From Pseudomonas rubra (GTDB taxonomy: Bacteria; Pseudomonadota; Gammaproteobacteria; Pseudomonadales; Pseudomonadaceae), in assembly GCF_028656935.1 (NCBI RefSeq), contig NZ_JAMDGZ010000006.1:1-64000 (forward strand): DNA of 64,000 nucleotides. Reading direction: 5' to 3'. Position numbers and translations under genes: made by a program. The notes under the pieces were generated by a model. It did not search any database and was not told where the DNA came from. It saw only the letters and a list, made by a program, of their open reading frames with translations. Within the stretch, counting starts at the first letter, position 1; each line of letters starts with the position of its first letter. This document shows, piece by piece, positions 44,388 to 57,619 of the stretch.

Positions 44388-46619
44388 CTACTGCACGGTG
44401 ACCGGGACGCTGCGCACGGTGCCCTGGCTGCTGCGGATAGTCGCCGTCGGCGCTGCCGTCGGGATCACCGTGGTGCTGTTGCTCACCGTCAGCCGCCAGC
44501 GTCCGGTCAGTGGTACCGGCGTACTGCCCAGGGTGACCAGCCCGCTCGGGGTGGTGACCTGCACCGTGATGGTGTTGCCGGTGGTCACCGACGAGGTGCC
44601 GGAGATGTCCCAGTTGTAGCGGTTGTTGGACCGTGCGGTGACCGTTGCCGCCGTCACTGCAAAGGTTTCCGCTGCGGGCCTTGGCGACACCTGCACGGTC
44701 ACCGTGGCCGGTGCCGACAACGCACCGAGGCTGTCGCGTGCGATGTAGGTGAAGGTGGCGGTGAAGGCGCTGGTGACGGTGGCCGGCGGGGTGTAGGTGA
44801 CCTGGCTGCCGTCGGTGCTCACCGTGCCGCGTCCGGGGACCGGTTGGCCGACACTGGCGACCGCCAGCGGCACGTTACCTTCCGGGTCCGTATCGTTGGC
44901 CAGTACGTTGATCGGCAGGGCCACCCCGAGGGTCGCGGCGTTGTCGTTGACGGCGGTTGGCGCCTGGTTAGGGGCGACGTTGACGGTCACCGTGGTCAGC
45001 GCCGATTTCAGTCCCTTGCTGTCCTGGGCGCGGTAGCTGAAGGTGGCCACCAGTGGTGCATTGACCACTGCCGGTGGGGTGTAGGTGACTGCAGCGCTGC
45101 CGTTGAGCAGCACCGTGCCCTGGCCACTGGCCGGCTGGGTAAGGTCGCTGATGCTCAGGGGGACATCGCCATCCGGGTCGCTGTCGTTGGCCAGCAGGCT
45201 CAGGCTCAGTGGCACACCGAAGCTGGTGCTGCCGCTGTCGGCCTGGGCCACCGGTGGCCGGTTGGCGGCCTCGACCGGCGCGTTGCCGACCACCACCACC
45301 GCCTCGCTGTCGCTACCACCGGCGGCGGACTTCACCGTGACCATGGCCGGTGGTTGCGTCAGGTCGTTGACCGTCAGGGTCTGCACGGTGCCGGATTTCG
45401 ATAGCCGGCCATAGCCCTGGGCGACCAGGTCGGGCACCTGCACTTCATCGCTGGAGCTGGCCTCGATGCGCAGGCGCTTGTTGGCCCAGTCATAGCGCGC
45501 GGTGGTCACCTTGACCACGTCGCTGAGCTTGCTTGACAGCGCCGTAGGGCGGGTGGCGCCGGTGGGGTCGGTGGCGGTCAGTACCACCACCGCAGGCGGT
45601 GCGGCGTTGCTCAGGTGCTGAGTGAAGAACAGGCCGTTGTTGTCGGCCAGCAGGTTGAACTGGCACGGCGACGGCGGTGTGCCCGGCACCAGCGCCAGGG
45701 TTTGCCGCAGGCACAGGCTGGCGTTGTTCGGGGCCTTGGCGAACACCTCGACGCGGGTGCCGGCGCTGGTGCGGCGGTAGCTGGCCCGTTGCAGCTCGGC
45801 CGGGGTTTGCTTGCGGGGATCTAGGACCTTGCCGGAGACGGTGAACAGGTTGGTCTGGATCGTCCCGGCCGGGCCCTGGATCCGCACAAAGTTGGTGTTG
45901 TTGGGGCTGCCGGTGACCGCTTCGGTGAGGTTCGGGTCACCGATGTAGGTTTCGCTGGCGCCGGTATCCGGGTTGATCTCGGTGTAAGGCCCGCCAACCC
46001 CGCGCAGGAACGGCCCGACGGCGCCATTGAGCACGCCGCTGAAGTCGCCCGGGGCACCGATGCCGACGTCACGGGTGATGTTGATCGCCCGCCGCCCGGG
46101 CGCGGTGACATTGACCGTTTCCACACCATAGGGGTGGGTGATCACATAGGTGCCCGCCTGGGGCACCGAGACCCGGATGCGAATACGGGCGAAGCTCTGC
46201 TGGTCGCCGTCCACCGGGTTTTCGCTGGCGAATGCGGCTTCGATGCCGGCGACATAAACGTCCAGTTCATAGCCACTGTTGCCCACCGCCGGGATCGCGG
46301 TTTCGGCCAGGTACCAGAACATCTCTGGAGGCCAGTTGTCGGGGAATACCAGCGGCAGGGCATCGTCATAGATGCCAGGCTCGGGCAACAGTGTGCACAT
46401 GTAGTTGGGGGGGACCGAAACCGGTACCCGCGAGCTTGCCGCCCGCGACTGGCACAGTTCCAGCGACAGGTTGCCGTGGTCCTGGTACCACATCGGGTAA
46501 CGCCCGGTGGCCAGGGTGTAGGGGCCGGGGTCGACCGCCTTGAGGCCGGCCCAGGCAGTGCCGGCCAGCGAGAGGGAAAGCCCGGCTGCGCAGAGCGCCA
46601 GGCGTGGCCAATTGTTCAT
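44388..46619 (-). CDS. Secreted multidomain protein with cadherin-like repeats, unknown function
   Basis: About 743 residues, exported (signal peptide ending GTAWA). The N-terminal 390 residues are homologous to the upstream gene: VDPGPYTLATGRYPMWYQD, then PGRRAINITRDVGIGAPGDF and GPFLRGVGGPYTEINPDTGA. After it come an SSSDEVQVPDLVAQ segment, then two tandem VCBS/Big_9-type repeats each starting NxPPVAQAD or NQAPTAVND with LANDxDPxGxVPL, and a final beta domain. I chose ATG 46619, with AGGAGG 5 bases upstream; ATG 46658 overlapping the upstream stop is an alternative. It lies 16 bases before csgB, implying a matrix or fibre-associated role. Confidence 0.75.
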   Translation of the reverse strand: MNNWPRLALCAAGLSLSLAGTAWAGLKAVDPGPYTLATGRYPMWYQDHGNLSLELCQSRAASSRVPVSVPPNYMCTLLPEPGIYDDALPLVFPDNWPPEMFWYLAETAIPAVGNSGYELDVYVAGIEAAFASENPVDGDQQSFARIRIRVSVPQAGTYVITHPYGVETVNVTAPGRRAINITRDVGIGAPGDFSGVLNGAVGPFLRGVGGPYTEINPDTGASETYIGDPNLTEAVTGSPNNTNFVRIQGPAGTIQTNLFTVSGKVLDPRKQTPAELQRASYRRTSAGTRVEVFAKAPNNASLCLRQTLALVPGTPPSPCQFNLLADNNGLFFTQHLSNAAPPAVVVLTATDPTGATRPTALSSKLSDVVKVTTARYDWANKRLRIEASSSDEVQVPDLVAQGYGRLSKSGTVQTLTVNDLTQPPAMVTVKSAAGGSDSEAVVVVGNAPVEAANRPPVAQADSGSTSFGVPLSLSLLANDSDPDGDVPLSISDLTQPASGQGTVLLNGSAAVTYTPPAVVNAPLVATFSYRAQDSKGLKSALTTVTVNVAPNQAPTAVNDNAATLGVALPINVLANDTDPEGNVPLAVASVGQPVPGRGTVSTDGSQVTYTPPATVTSAFTATFTYIARDSLGALSAPATVTVQVSPRPAAETFAVTAATVTARSNNRYNWDISGTSSVTTGNTITVQVTTPSGLVTLGSTPVPLTGRWRLTVSNSTTVIPTAAPTATIRSSQGTVRSVPVTVQ

Positions 46620-46654
46620 GCTGCCTCCTGCTACGGGACGTGGCGTAAGAGTGT

Positions 46655-48001
46655 TCATGGCACGAGCACCACTTCTTCGCTGTCGCTACCGCCGTTGGCG
46701 CTGGTCACCGTGACCTTGGCGGGCGGAATCGGCGACAGGCCGGTGGTGAGGGTCTTGACCGCGCCATTGCCGCTCAAGGTGCCGATCGCGGCGCCGTTGC
46801 CGGTGCTGGCGCTGAGCACTGGTGGGCTGGTTTCGTCGCTGGTGCTGGCCACCAGGGTCAACTGCCCGGAGGCCAGGCTGAACTCGGCGCGCTGGATCAC
46901 CACCAGGTCGGTCAGCGGCAGGGTGACGGTGGTGGGCGTGCTGCTGGGGATCGCCAGGTGGTTGTCGGCAGTCACCTGCAGGTTCATCGGCAGCGCCGGG
47001 TTGAGCACCGACTGGGCGTACCAGGCGCCAGTGCTGTTGGCCTCGCTGAGCTCAAGGCTGGGTGTCTGGCTGCTCAGGGTGGCGCTGGCCGGCGGCGGTG
47101 GCGCTTGCACGAACACATCCTGCTGGGCGCGCAGGTCGCCGTTCTCGCTGTGGCGCGAGTAGGTGCTGCGCTGGGCGATCACCGGCGTTGGCCGCACCAC
47201 TTGCGACAGCTTGCCCGAGACTGAGAACAGCTCGGTGCGCAGGTCCAGGCCATTGGGCCCCTCGATGCGCACGAAGTTGGTGTTGAACGGGCTGCCGGTC
47301 ACTGCCTCCTGCAGGTTCGGGTCGCCGATGAAGCGCTCGCTGGCGCCGGTGGCCGGGTTGGTTTCGTTGTACGGGCCGCCAACACCGCGCAGGAACGGGC
47401 CGACATCACCCTTGAGCGCGCCGATGTAGGTTTTCGGCGAACCGATACCGATGTCGCGGGTCATGTTGATCGCCCGCCGCCCGGCTGCCGGCACATCGAA
47501 GACTTCGACGCCGTAAGGGTGGGTGACGATGTAGGTACCGGCAGTGGGCACATCGACACGGATACGCACCCGGGCGAAGCTGACCTGATCACCGTCGACC
47601 ACATCCTCGGCGGCAAAGGCGGCCTCAATGGCGGTACCGTAGCCCAGGTCGATGCCACGGGCGGCGTCGACGATGGCGGCATCGGCGGTAAACCAAAAGG
47701 TTTCATCGGGGTAGTTGCTGGGGAAGCTGATCGGCTGGGTGTCGTCGAACACCCCGGGAGCCGGGTTGAGCACGCACATGTACGAGGGCGCGCCGGGGGC
47801 GCCGGGCACCCGTGAACTGACCGCCTTGGTCAGGCACAAGTCCAGCACCCGGCCATGGGTGTCCTGGTACCAGGCGGCAAAACCACCGGTGGCCGGCAGG
47901 TAAGGGCCGGGGTCTACTTCGAACAGTGCGGCCTGGGCCGGTGCCTGGATAATGCTGGCCAGGATCAGCACAGCCAGTGGGTGGGGCGTTGGACGGTGCA
48001 T
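46655..48001 (-). CDS. Secreted protein, paralog of the adjacent cadherin-repeat protein
   Basis: About 448 residues, exported (LAVLILASIIQAPAQA signal). It shares with its downstream neighbour the N-terminal module: VDPGPYLPATGGFAAWYQD, SRVPGAPGAPSYMCVL, DTQPISFPSNYPDETFWF, GRRAINMTRDIGIGSPK, GPFLRGVGGPYNETNPATGA and TGSPFNTNFVRIEGP. The C-terminus has the SSTSDE-like and NGGSDSEEVV segments but lacks the VCBS-type repeats. First gene of the csg operon and preceded by a sigma54-type promoter. I do not recognise a named family. The start is placed at MHRPTPH with AGGGAAG upstream. Confidence 0.75.
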   Translation of the reverse strand: MHRPTPHPLAVLILASIIQAPAQAALFEVDPGPYLPATGGFAAWYQDTHGRVLDLCLTKAVSSRVPGAPGAPSYMCVLNPAPGVFDDTQPISFPSNYPDETFWFTADAAIVDAARGIDLGYGTAIEAAFAAEDVVDGDQVSFARVRIRVDVPTAGTYIVTHPYGVEVFDVPAAGRRAINMTRDIGIGSPKTYIGALKGDVGPFLRGVGGPYNETNPATGASERFIGDPNLQEAVTGSPFNTNFVRIEGPNGLDLRTELFSVSGKLSQVVRPTPVIAQRSTYSRHSENGDLRAQQDVFVQAPPPPASATLSSQTPSLELSEANSTGAWYAQSVLNPALPMNLQVTADNHLAIPSSTPTTVTLPLTDLVVIQRAEFSLASGQLTLVASTSDETSPPVLSASTGNGAAIGTLSGNGAVKTLTTGLSPIPPAKVTVTSANGGSDSEEVVLVP

Positions 48002-48055
48002 GAGTCTTCCCTCTTGCAATCGGGCCCATGGACTTGGGTCGTCTGCACAGGCATC

Positions 48056-48071
48056 GGCAACATCCGTACCA
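48056..48071 (-). promoter_or_regulatory. Sigma54 promoter of the secreted protein-csgBA operon
   Basis: On the minus strand TGGTACGGATGTTGCC matches the -24/-12 consensus TGGCACGN4TTGCW at GG, ACG and TTGC with exact GG-to-GC spacing. Transcription would start near 48045, giving a leader of about 45 bases. The neighbouring mnxR encodes a sigma54 activator. Confidence 0.72.
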
Positions 48072-48100
48072 ACACCCTGGCAAAGCGCCGCAGACCACCG

Positions 48101-48116
48101 TGGGCAAGGGCTTGCC
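48101..48116 (+). promoter_or_regulatory. Possible sigma54 promoter upstream of mnxS1
   Basis: TGGGCAAGGGCTTGCC has correct GG-to-GC spacing and TTGC, but G replaces C at position 4 and the ACG is changed to CAA. It lies about 135 bases before mnxS1. The sequence is also palindromic (GGCAAG/CTTGCC), so it could instead be a regulator site. Confidence 0.4.
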
Positions 48117-48208
48117 TGGGTAATCCAGGGTCCTTCCGGCAGGCCAGGGCACGGGGTGTGAGCCCCAGGGTTGGGGGCAAGTGGGGAAAGCCTGCGGGGA
48201 TTCCCCGG

Positions 48209-48220
48209 GCTGGGCTATAA
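48209..48220 (+). promoter_or_regulatory. Shared promoter motif before mnxS1
   Basis: GCTGGGCTATAA lies 29 bases before the mnxS1 start. The identical 12 bases occur at 53705-53716, 39 bases before mnxS2. TATAA with the preceding GGGC looks like a sigma70 -10 region. Sharing suggests basal co-expression of both kinases. Confidence 0.5.
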
Positions 48221-48249
48221 CCTATGGAGTGTTCATTCAGGAGTCAGTG

Positions 48250-49704
48250 ATGAGCAGCCAGCCGCATCTCGATTCGTCATCCGCCAGCATCGCCAGTCCA
48301 GCGCCCGGCAGCGGGCGCAAGCCGTTCGACCTGCTGCGCTGGTATGCCTTCGTCAGCCTTGCGATCATTCTCTCGGTGGCCGTGGGCCTGGGGCTGATTT
48401 CCAGCCGCTTCGTCATCAATGAAAGCGTCGAGCGCGATGCCTTGCTCACCGCCCAGTTCATCCAGGCGATTGCCCAGGCCGAAGTGCGCCATGTCTCGAT
48501 TCCCAACGTGCGCACCATGGGCGAGCTGCTCGACCCGCGGCTGGACCAGGCCTTCCCCGACGTCGACCCCGAGGCGCGACGCAGCGCCCGGGGCGAGTTT
48601 CTCGACCATGTCGCGCACCTGCCAGACGTGTTACTGGCCAATATCTACGCCCCGGACCGCCTGGTGATCTGGTCGAGCAACCCGGCATTGGTGGGCAAGA
48701 TGATCGAAGCCGACGACGACCTCGACCAGGCTTTCGATCAGAAAATGCGCGTGTCGGCCAGCTACCACAATGTCGACCAGGCGCGTGCCGAGCAGAAGTT
48801 CATCACCCCGCCTGAGCAACTGTTCATCGAGAACTACATCCCGTTGTTCGACGCTGACGGCAACAACGTCACGGCCATGGTCGAGATCTACAAGGAGCCC
48901 CATGACCTGATCCTGCGCATCGAGCGCGGGCTGCTGCTGATCTGGCTGGCCACGGCCATCGGCGCGGGGCTGGTGTACATCGGCCTGTACGGCATCATGC
49001 GCCGCGCCGCCCGGCAGTTGGCGGTGCAGCAAAAGCGCCTGGTCAACAACGAGACCTACGTGGCCCTGGGCGAGATGTCCTCGGCGGTGGCCCACAGCCT
49101 GCGCAACCCCCTGGCGAGCATTCGCTCAAGCGCCGAGCTGGCCCAGGAAATCGAAGAGGGCCCGGCGCAGAAGAACATCGGCGACATCATCAGCCAGGTC
49201 GATCGCATGTCGCACTGGGTGCGCGAGTTGCTGCAGTCTCTGCGGCCGCTCGACGACACGGCGGTGCCCGTGGACCTGCAGCGCGTGTTGCAGGACAGCC
49301 TGCAGGGCTTTGCCCCGCAGTTGTTGCGCAGCGGCGTGCGCCTGCAGTTGGGTGAGATACCTTCGGTTCAGGTGACCTGCCAGCCGGTGCTGCTTGGGCA
49401 GATCTTCACCAGCCTGATCGCCAATGCCCTGGAGGCCATGCCCGAAGGCGGCGAGTTGCGTATCGAGCGCGTCCGCCAGAGCCGCCAGGGCCTGACACTG
49501 CGCCTATGCGACAGCGGCAAAGGCATGACCGAGGAGCAGCAAGGCATGGCCTTCAAGCCGTTTTTCACCACCAAGCAGGGCGGGCTCGGGGTCGGGCTGA
49601 TGCTGGTGCGGCGGATCATGGAGCGCTTTGGCGGCTCGGTGAAACTGAGCAGCGAAGAGGGCCAGGGAACCTGTGTGCTGCTGACATTCAAACTGGCCGT
49701 GTAG
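48250..49704 (+). CDS. mnxS1: Sensor histidine kinase MnxS1
   Basis: A 484-residue inner-membrane kinase. Membrane helix about 37-58, periplasmic sensor to about residue 225 (with SVERDALLTAQFIQAIAQAE and TMGELLDPRLDQ), second helix about 230-250, then a HisKA motif ALGEMSSAVAHSLRNPLASI and HATPase with SGKGMTEEQQGMAFKPFF and GGLGVGLMLVRR. It is closely similar throughout to the kinase at 53.8 kb. In P. putida GB-1 two such kinases, MnxS1 and MnxS2, act with MnxR to permit Mn(II) oxidation; the order here fits. CAGGAG precedes the chosen start. Confidence 0.82.
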   Translation: MSSQPHLDSSSASIASPAPGSGRKPFDLLRWYAFVSLAIILSVAVGLGLISSRFVINESVERDALLTAQFIQAIAQAEVRHVSIPNVRTMGELLDPRLDQAFPDVDPEARRSARGEFLDHVAHLPDVLLANIYAPDRLVIWSSNPALVGKMIEADDDLDQAFDQKMRVSASYHNVDQARAEQKFITPPEQLFIENYIPLFDADGNNVTAMVEIYKEPHDLILRIERGLLLIWLATAIGAGLVYIGLYGIMRRAARQLAVQQKRLVNNETYVALGEMSSAVAHSLRNPLASIRSSAELAQEIEEGPAQKNIGDIISQVDRMSHWVRELLQSLRPLDDTAVPVDLQRVLQDSLQGFAPQLLRSGVRLQLGEIPSVQVTCQPVLLGQIFTSLIANALEAMPEGGELRIERVRQSRQGLTLRLCDSGKGMTEEQQGMAFKPFFTTKQGGLGVGLMLVRRIMERFGGSVKLSSEEGQGTCVLLTFKLAV

Positions 49705-49756
49705 GCGCGCCTCAACATGGACTCTCGCCTGCATGGCCAGAGCCCGTGTCGAGACC

Positions 49757-49792
49757 ACTCCCATTTTCCCCGGTTTTGGGTGAGTCTTTTTT
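49757..49792 (+). terminator. Possible terminator after mnxS1
   Basis: ACTCCCA and TGGGTGAGT can pair with a small bulge across CCCCGG-containing loop sequence, followed by CTTTTTT. It lies about 50 bases after the mnxS1 stop and before the sigma54 promoter of mcoA, consistent with separate transcripts. Confidence 0.45.
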
Positions 49793-49860
49793 GAGTTCTC
49801 AACATGAAGTATTGCTAATAACTATATGAAAAATAACATCTAAATATCTTGATACAGATA

Positions 49861-49876
49861 TGGCCAAGTAATTGCA
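49861..49876 (+). promoter_or_regulatory. Sigma54 promoter of mcoA
   Basis: TGGCCAAGTAATTGCA has TGGC and TTGCA with exact -24/-12 spacing. An AT-rich tract precedes it, including AAATATCTTGATA (49842-49854), one mismatch from an IHF site. Transcription should start near 49887, about 25 bases before the mcoA ATG. Confidence 0.75.
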
Positions 49877-49911
49877 CAACGACATTACCGGTCCCAAATC
49901 TGGTGAAGATA

Positions 49912-52692
<2,781 letters not shown>

Positions 52693-52707
52693 CCGGGGGA
52701 GGTCGCC

Positions 52708-53643
52708 ATGGGCGTTATAGCGAGTTGCCTGGCGCTGCTGTGGTTGTGCCTGAGCCTGCCGGGGCTGGCCGAGGAGGCGACGCCCTGGGGGGCGCAGTAC
52801 TTCCCCAACACCGAATTGATCGACCAGGACGGTGAGCACCTGCGGTTTTTCGACGACCTGATCAAGGACAAGGTGGTGGTGATCAACTTTATCTTCACCG
52901 GTTGTGGCGACTCCTGCCCGCTGGAAACCGCGCGCCTGCGCCAGGTCCAGCAGTTGCTGGGCGAGCGGGTCGGGCGTGAGGTGTTCTTCTACTCGATCAG
53001 CATCGACCCACTGAGCGACAGCCCCGAGGTGCTCAAGGCCTACGCCGGCAAGTTCAAGGTCGGGCCCGGCTGGCGTTTTCTGACCGGTGACAAGCAGCAG
53101 ATCGACGCCCTGCGGCGCACCCTGGGGTTGTTTATCGAAGGCGTCGACAACGGCCGCAGCCGCGACCATAACCTCAGCCTGATTGTCGGCAACCAGGCCA
53201 CCGGGCGCTGGATGAAAGCCTCGCCTTTCGAAAACCCGTGGATTCTTGCCGACCAGTTGGCCAACAGCCTGCAGAACTGGAAACAGCCCAGCAGCGAGCA
53301 AAGCTACGCCGATGCCCCGCAAATCCGCCCGCCGAGCAGCGGTGAGGAGCTGTTTCGCACCCGTTGCGCGGCCTGTCACAGCCTTGGCCCGGAGGATGGC
53401 CAGAGCACTGGCCTGCGTGCGGTCGGCCCCGACCTGCTGGGGGTAACCCGGCGCCGCGAGCACCGCTGGCTGAGCCGCTGGATTCGCGAGCCCGACCGCA
53501 TGCTCGCCGAGCACGATCCCCAGGCCATGGCGCTCTACCAGCAGTTCAACGCGATAGCCATGCCCAACCTGCGCCTGGGCGAGGACGATACCCAGGCCCT
53601 GCTGACGTTTCTTGAGGAGGAGGCCGTGCGCCAGCTGCAATAG
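52708..53643 (+). CDS. SCO1/SenC-cytochrome c fusion, probable copper delivery protein
   Basis: A 311-residue exported protein. The N-terminal thioredoxin-like SCO domain (about 25-195) has the copper-binding pair Cys66/Cys70 in FTGCGDSCPLE and His154 in SRDHNLSLIV. The C-terminal domain is a class I cytochrome c with heme motif CAACH (220-224) and a plausible Met ligand in AMPNL (about 283). SCO proteins insert copper or reduce copper-site cysteines. Its place 15 bases after mcoA suggests it matures McoA, and perhaps MnxG, or takes electrons from them. Confidence 0.88.
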   Translation: MGVIASCLALLWLCLSLPGLAEEATPWGAQYFPNTELIDQDGEHLRFFDDLIKDKVVVINFIFTGCGDSCPLETARLRQVQQLLGERVGREVFFYSISIDPLSDSPEVLKAYAGKFKVGPGWRFLTGDKQQIDALRRTLGLFIEGVDNGRSRDHNLSLIVGNQATGRWMKASPFENPWILADQLANSLQNWKQPSSEQSYADAPQIRPPSSGEELFRTRCAACHSLGPEDGQSTGLRAVGPDLLGVTRRREHRWLSRWIREPDRMLAEHDPQAMALYQQFNAIAMPNLRLGEDDTQALLTFLEEEAVRQLQ

Positions 53644-53704
53644 AGGCAAAATACTATCACTGCATCCCGAGCCATTAGTTTTGATATACGACGCCTGCCG
53701 GCGC

Positions 53705-53716
53705 GCTGGGCTATAA
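53705..53716 (+). promoter_or_regulatory. Shared promoter motif before mnxS2
   Basis: GCTGGGCTATAA, identical to 48209-48220 before mnxS1. It lies in the 112-base gap between the SCO1-type gene and mnxS2 and resembles a sigma70 -10 region. Confidence 0.5.
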
Positions 53717-55217
53717 GTTCTAAGAAAAAAAGCATCCACGGCAGGATCAGACCCGATGCAGATGCTCAACAAGAAACTGGCCGATGAGGGCCCCGACAGC
53801 CAGGCTACCCGCCGACCCTTGCGCCAGTTCAACCTGTTGCGCTGGTTCTCGTTGGTCAGCCTGTTGATCATCGCCTCGGTGGCAGGCGGGCTGGGCTATG
53901 TGTCGACGCGCTTTGTAGTCACCGACAGCGTCGAGCGCGATGCCATGCTCACCGCCCAGTTCATCCAGGCCATGGCCCAGGCCGAAGTGCGCCATTCGCG
54001 TATCCCGCCGGGCACCACCATGGGTGAGTTGCTCGACCCGCGCCTGGACCAGCACCACCCAAGCGTCAACCCGACCCTGGCCGAATCCACCCGAGTGGAA
54101 TTTCTCGACCATGTCGAGCACCTGCCCGACACCCTGCTGGCCAACGTCTACGCGCTGGACCGGACCATCGTCTGGTCGACCAACCCGGAACTGATCGGCA
54201 AGAAAATCGAAGGCGATGACGACCTGGACGAGTCCTTCGAATCGAAGGTGGCGGTGTCGGCCAGTTACCACAAGGCCGACGAAGACCGCGAAGAGCAGAA
54301 GTTCCAGCGCGAGCCACAGTACCTGTTCATCGAGAACTACATCCCGATGTTCGACAGCCAGGGCCAGAAGGTGCTGTCGATGGTCGAGGTGTACAAGGAG
54401 CCCCAGGACCTGGTGCGGCGCATCCAGCGCGGTTACGTGTTGATCTGGGCCTCGACCCTGCTAGGAGGGGCGTTGATCTACTTTGGCCTGTTCTGGATCG
54501 TGCGCCGTGCAGCGAGCATGCTGCAGACCCAACAAGCTCAGCTTGTGGCCAGCGAAACCTTTGTCGCCCTGGGCGAGATGTCCTCGACGGTGGCCCACAG
54601 CTTGCGCAACCCGTTGGCCAATATCCGCTCAAGCGCCGAACTGGCCCAGGACATTGCCAGCGCGCCTGCGCAAAAGAACATCAGCGACATCATCAGCCAG
54701 GTTGACCGCATGTCGCGTTGGGTACGCGACTTGCTGGTATCGCTGCGGCCAATGAACGACGATGCCGAAGCGGTCGAGCTGGTGGCGGCGATCGATGACA
54801 CCCGCCATGCCTACGCCCAGCAGCTGGAGCGGCACAAGGTCGTGGTGCAGGTCGACACGCCTGAAGCGGCCTGGGTGATCAGCCAGCCGGTATTGCTCAC
54901 CCAGATTCTCAACAGCCTGTTCGCCAACGCCCTGGAAGCCATGCCCAGCGGTGGGCGCCTGGAGGTGGCGGTGCACACCCTTGAAGACGGCCGGCAACTG
55001 CAACTGACCTTGAGCGACACCGGCAAGGGCATGACCCAGCAGCAGGAACGGATGGTCTTCAAGCCGTTTTTCACCACCAAGCAGGGCGGCCTTGGCGTCG
55101 GCCTGGTACTGGTCAAGCGGATCATGGAACGTTTTGGCGGCTCGGTGAGCCTGGCCAGCCGCGAAGAGGAAGGAACCCGTGTTTGCCTGATCTTCAACGT
55201 TGCAGTGGGAGGGGAAC

Positions 55218-56642
<1,425 letters not shown>

Positions 56643-56644
56643 TG

Positions 56645-56940
56645 CAGGCCTTGCACCAAGGCTGACAACGCCGCTCTAAAAAAACCTTACGACATACACC
56701 CGACAGGCTTTACCCCATCTCAAAGCCTGCGCCTTTGAGCCACTACACATTTTGCGATTGCGTGATGACGGTGAGGTGTGGGGCTTGAGATGAGGGAGGG
56801 CCGGTAGGTGTACGCCATAGGGGTTGTGGCGTCCTCGAGATCGAGCGCCGCCCGCGCGGCGCATCGCGGGCAAGACCCGCTCCCACATTTGTTGCAACGT
56901 GCCATGGCCTGAAGGAGCGGCGTTGTTAGCCTTTGCCTAT
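56645..56940. repeat. Composite palindromic intergenic repeat
   Basis: The 311-base gap between mnxR and the tenA gene has no credible gene. It is a second copy of the 21.6-22.1 kb element, lacking the outermost arms: GCACCAAGGCTGACAACGCC near the left end faces GGCGTTGTTAGCC near the right. The interior is nearly identical, for example GAGGTGTGGGGCTTGAGATG and TTGTTGCAACGTGCCATGG. It separates convergent mnxR and tenA and can fold into a long hairpin. Confidence 0.75.
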
Positions 56941-56953
56941 GCCGCGATGAGGG

Positions 56954-57616
56954 TTACCCCACAGCATCCAGCCCCATTTGCCAGAAGTCCGCTTCCAGCC
57001 GCGAGGCCTGGGCGAAGATCTTGACCAGGTCCTCGAAGCGGCGTTCGGTCATGCTCCGCGCGGCCAGATCGTCCAGGTGCGCACGGGCGGCAGTGGCGAC
57101 GCCCTGGTAAGCGGCGCCGGCGTATTCGCCGATCCACTCGCGATACGGGTGATCGCCCAGCGCCTGGACACCGTTGGGCGTCAGCCGGGTGCCGATTTCG
57201 GCGTAACCGATCACGCACGGCGCCAGTGCCACGTGCAGGTCAAGCAGGTCGCCCGCAGCGCCGCAGTCGAGCACGAAGCGGGTGTAGGCCACGGTCGCCT
57301 GGTGCTCCGGCGTCGCCGCCAGATCTTCAGCCGACAGCCCCCAGCGCTGGCACAGGCGCACGTGCAGCTCGGTTTCGTCGAGAATCGCCGCAAGCCCGGC
57401 CTGGGCGGCGCGGATATCGGCGAGGGTGCGGCTCTTGTAGGCGGCCAGGGCCCAGGAGCGGGCGAACTGGATCAGGAACAGGTAGTCCTGTACCAGGTAC
57501 TGGCGAAACGCCGGTTGCGCCAAGGTGCCGGCACCCATCTGACGGACGAAGTCGTGCTCGACGTAGCTGTGCCAGTCGGTGGCAGCGGCCTGTTTCAGGC
57601 GCTCGAAGATATCCAT
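56954..57616 (-). CDS. tenA: TenA-family thiaminase II (aminopyrimidine aminohydrolase type)
   Basis: A 220-residue cytosolic helical protein. TenA enzymes hydrolyse thiamin or its degraded pyrimidine for salvage. The catalytic Cys lies in VALAPCVIGYAEIG and the conserved Glu in EADFWQMGL, so the Cys-type active site looks intact. Typical helices such as FRQYLVQDYLFLIQFARSWAL are present. It starts 3 bases after a second, Cys-less TenA gene and may be transcribed with it and the gsp genes upstream. No TPP-riboswitch-like sequence was recognised in the short leaders. Confidence 0.88.
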   Translation of the reverse strand: MDIFERLKQAAATDWHSYVEHDFVRQMGAGTLAQPAFRQYLVQDYLFLIQFARSWALAAYKSRTLADIRAAQAGLAAILDETELHVRLCQRWGLSAEDLAATPEHQATVAYTRFVLDCGAAGDLLDLHVALAPCVIGYAEIGTRLTPNGVQALGDHPYREWIGEYAGAAYQGVATAARAHLDDLAARSMTERRFEDLVKIFAQASRLEADFWQMGLDAVG

Positions 57617-57619
57617 GGC

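Noticed and set aside
46619..46658. ATGA-coupled upstream start for the cadherin-repeat protein
   Set aside because: An internal ATG with AGGAGG at ideal spacing gives a better signal peptide. The overlapping start remains possible but is second choice.
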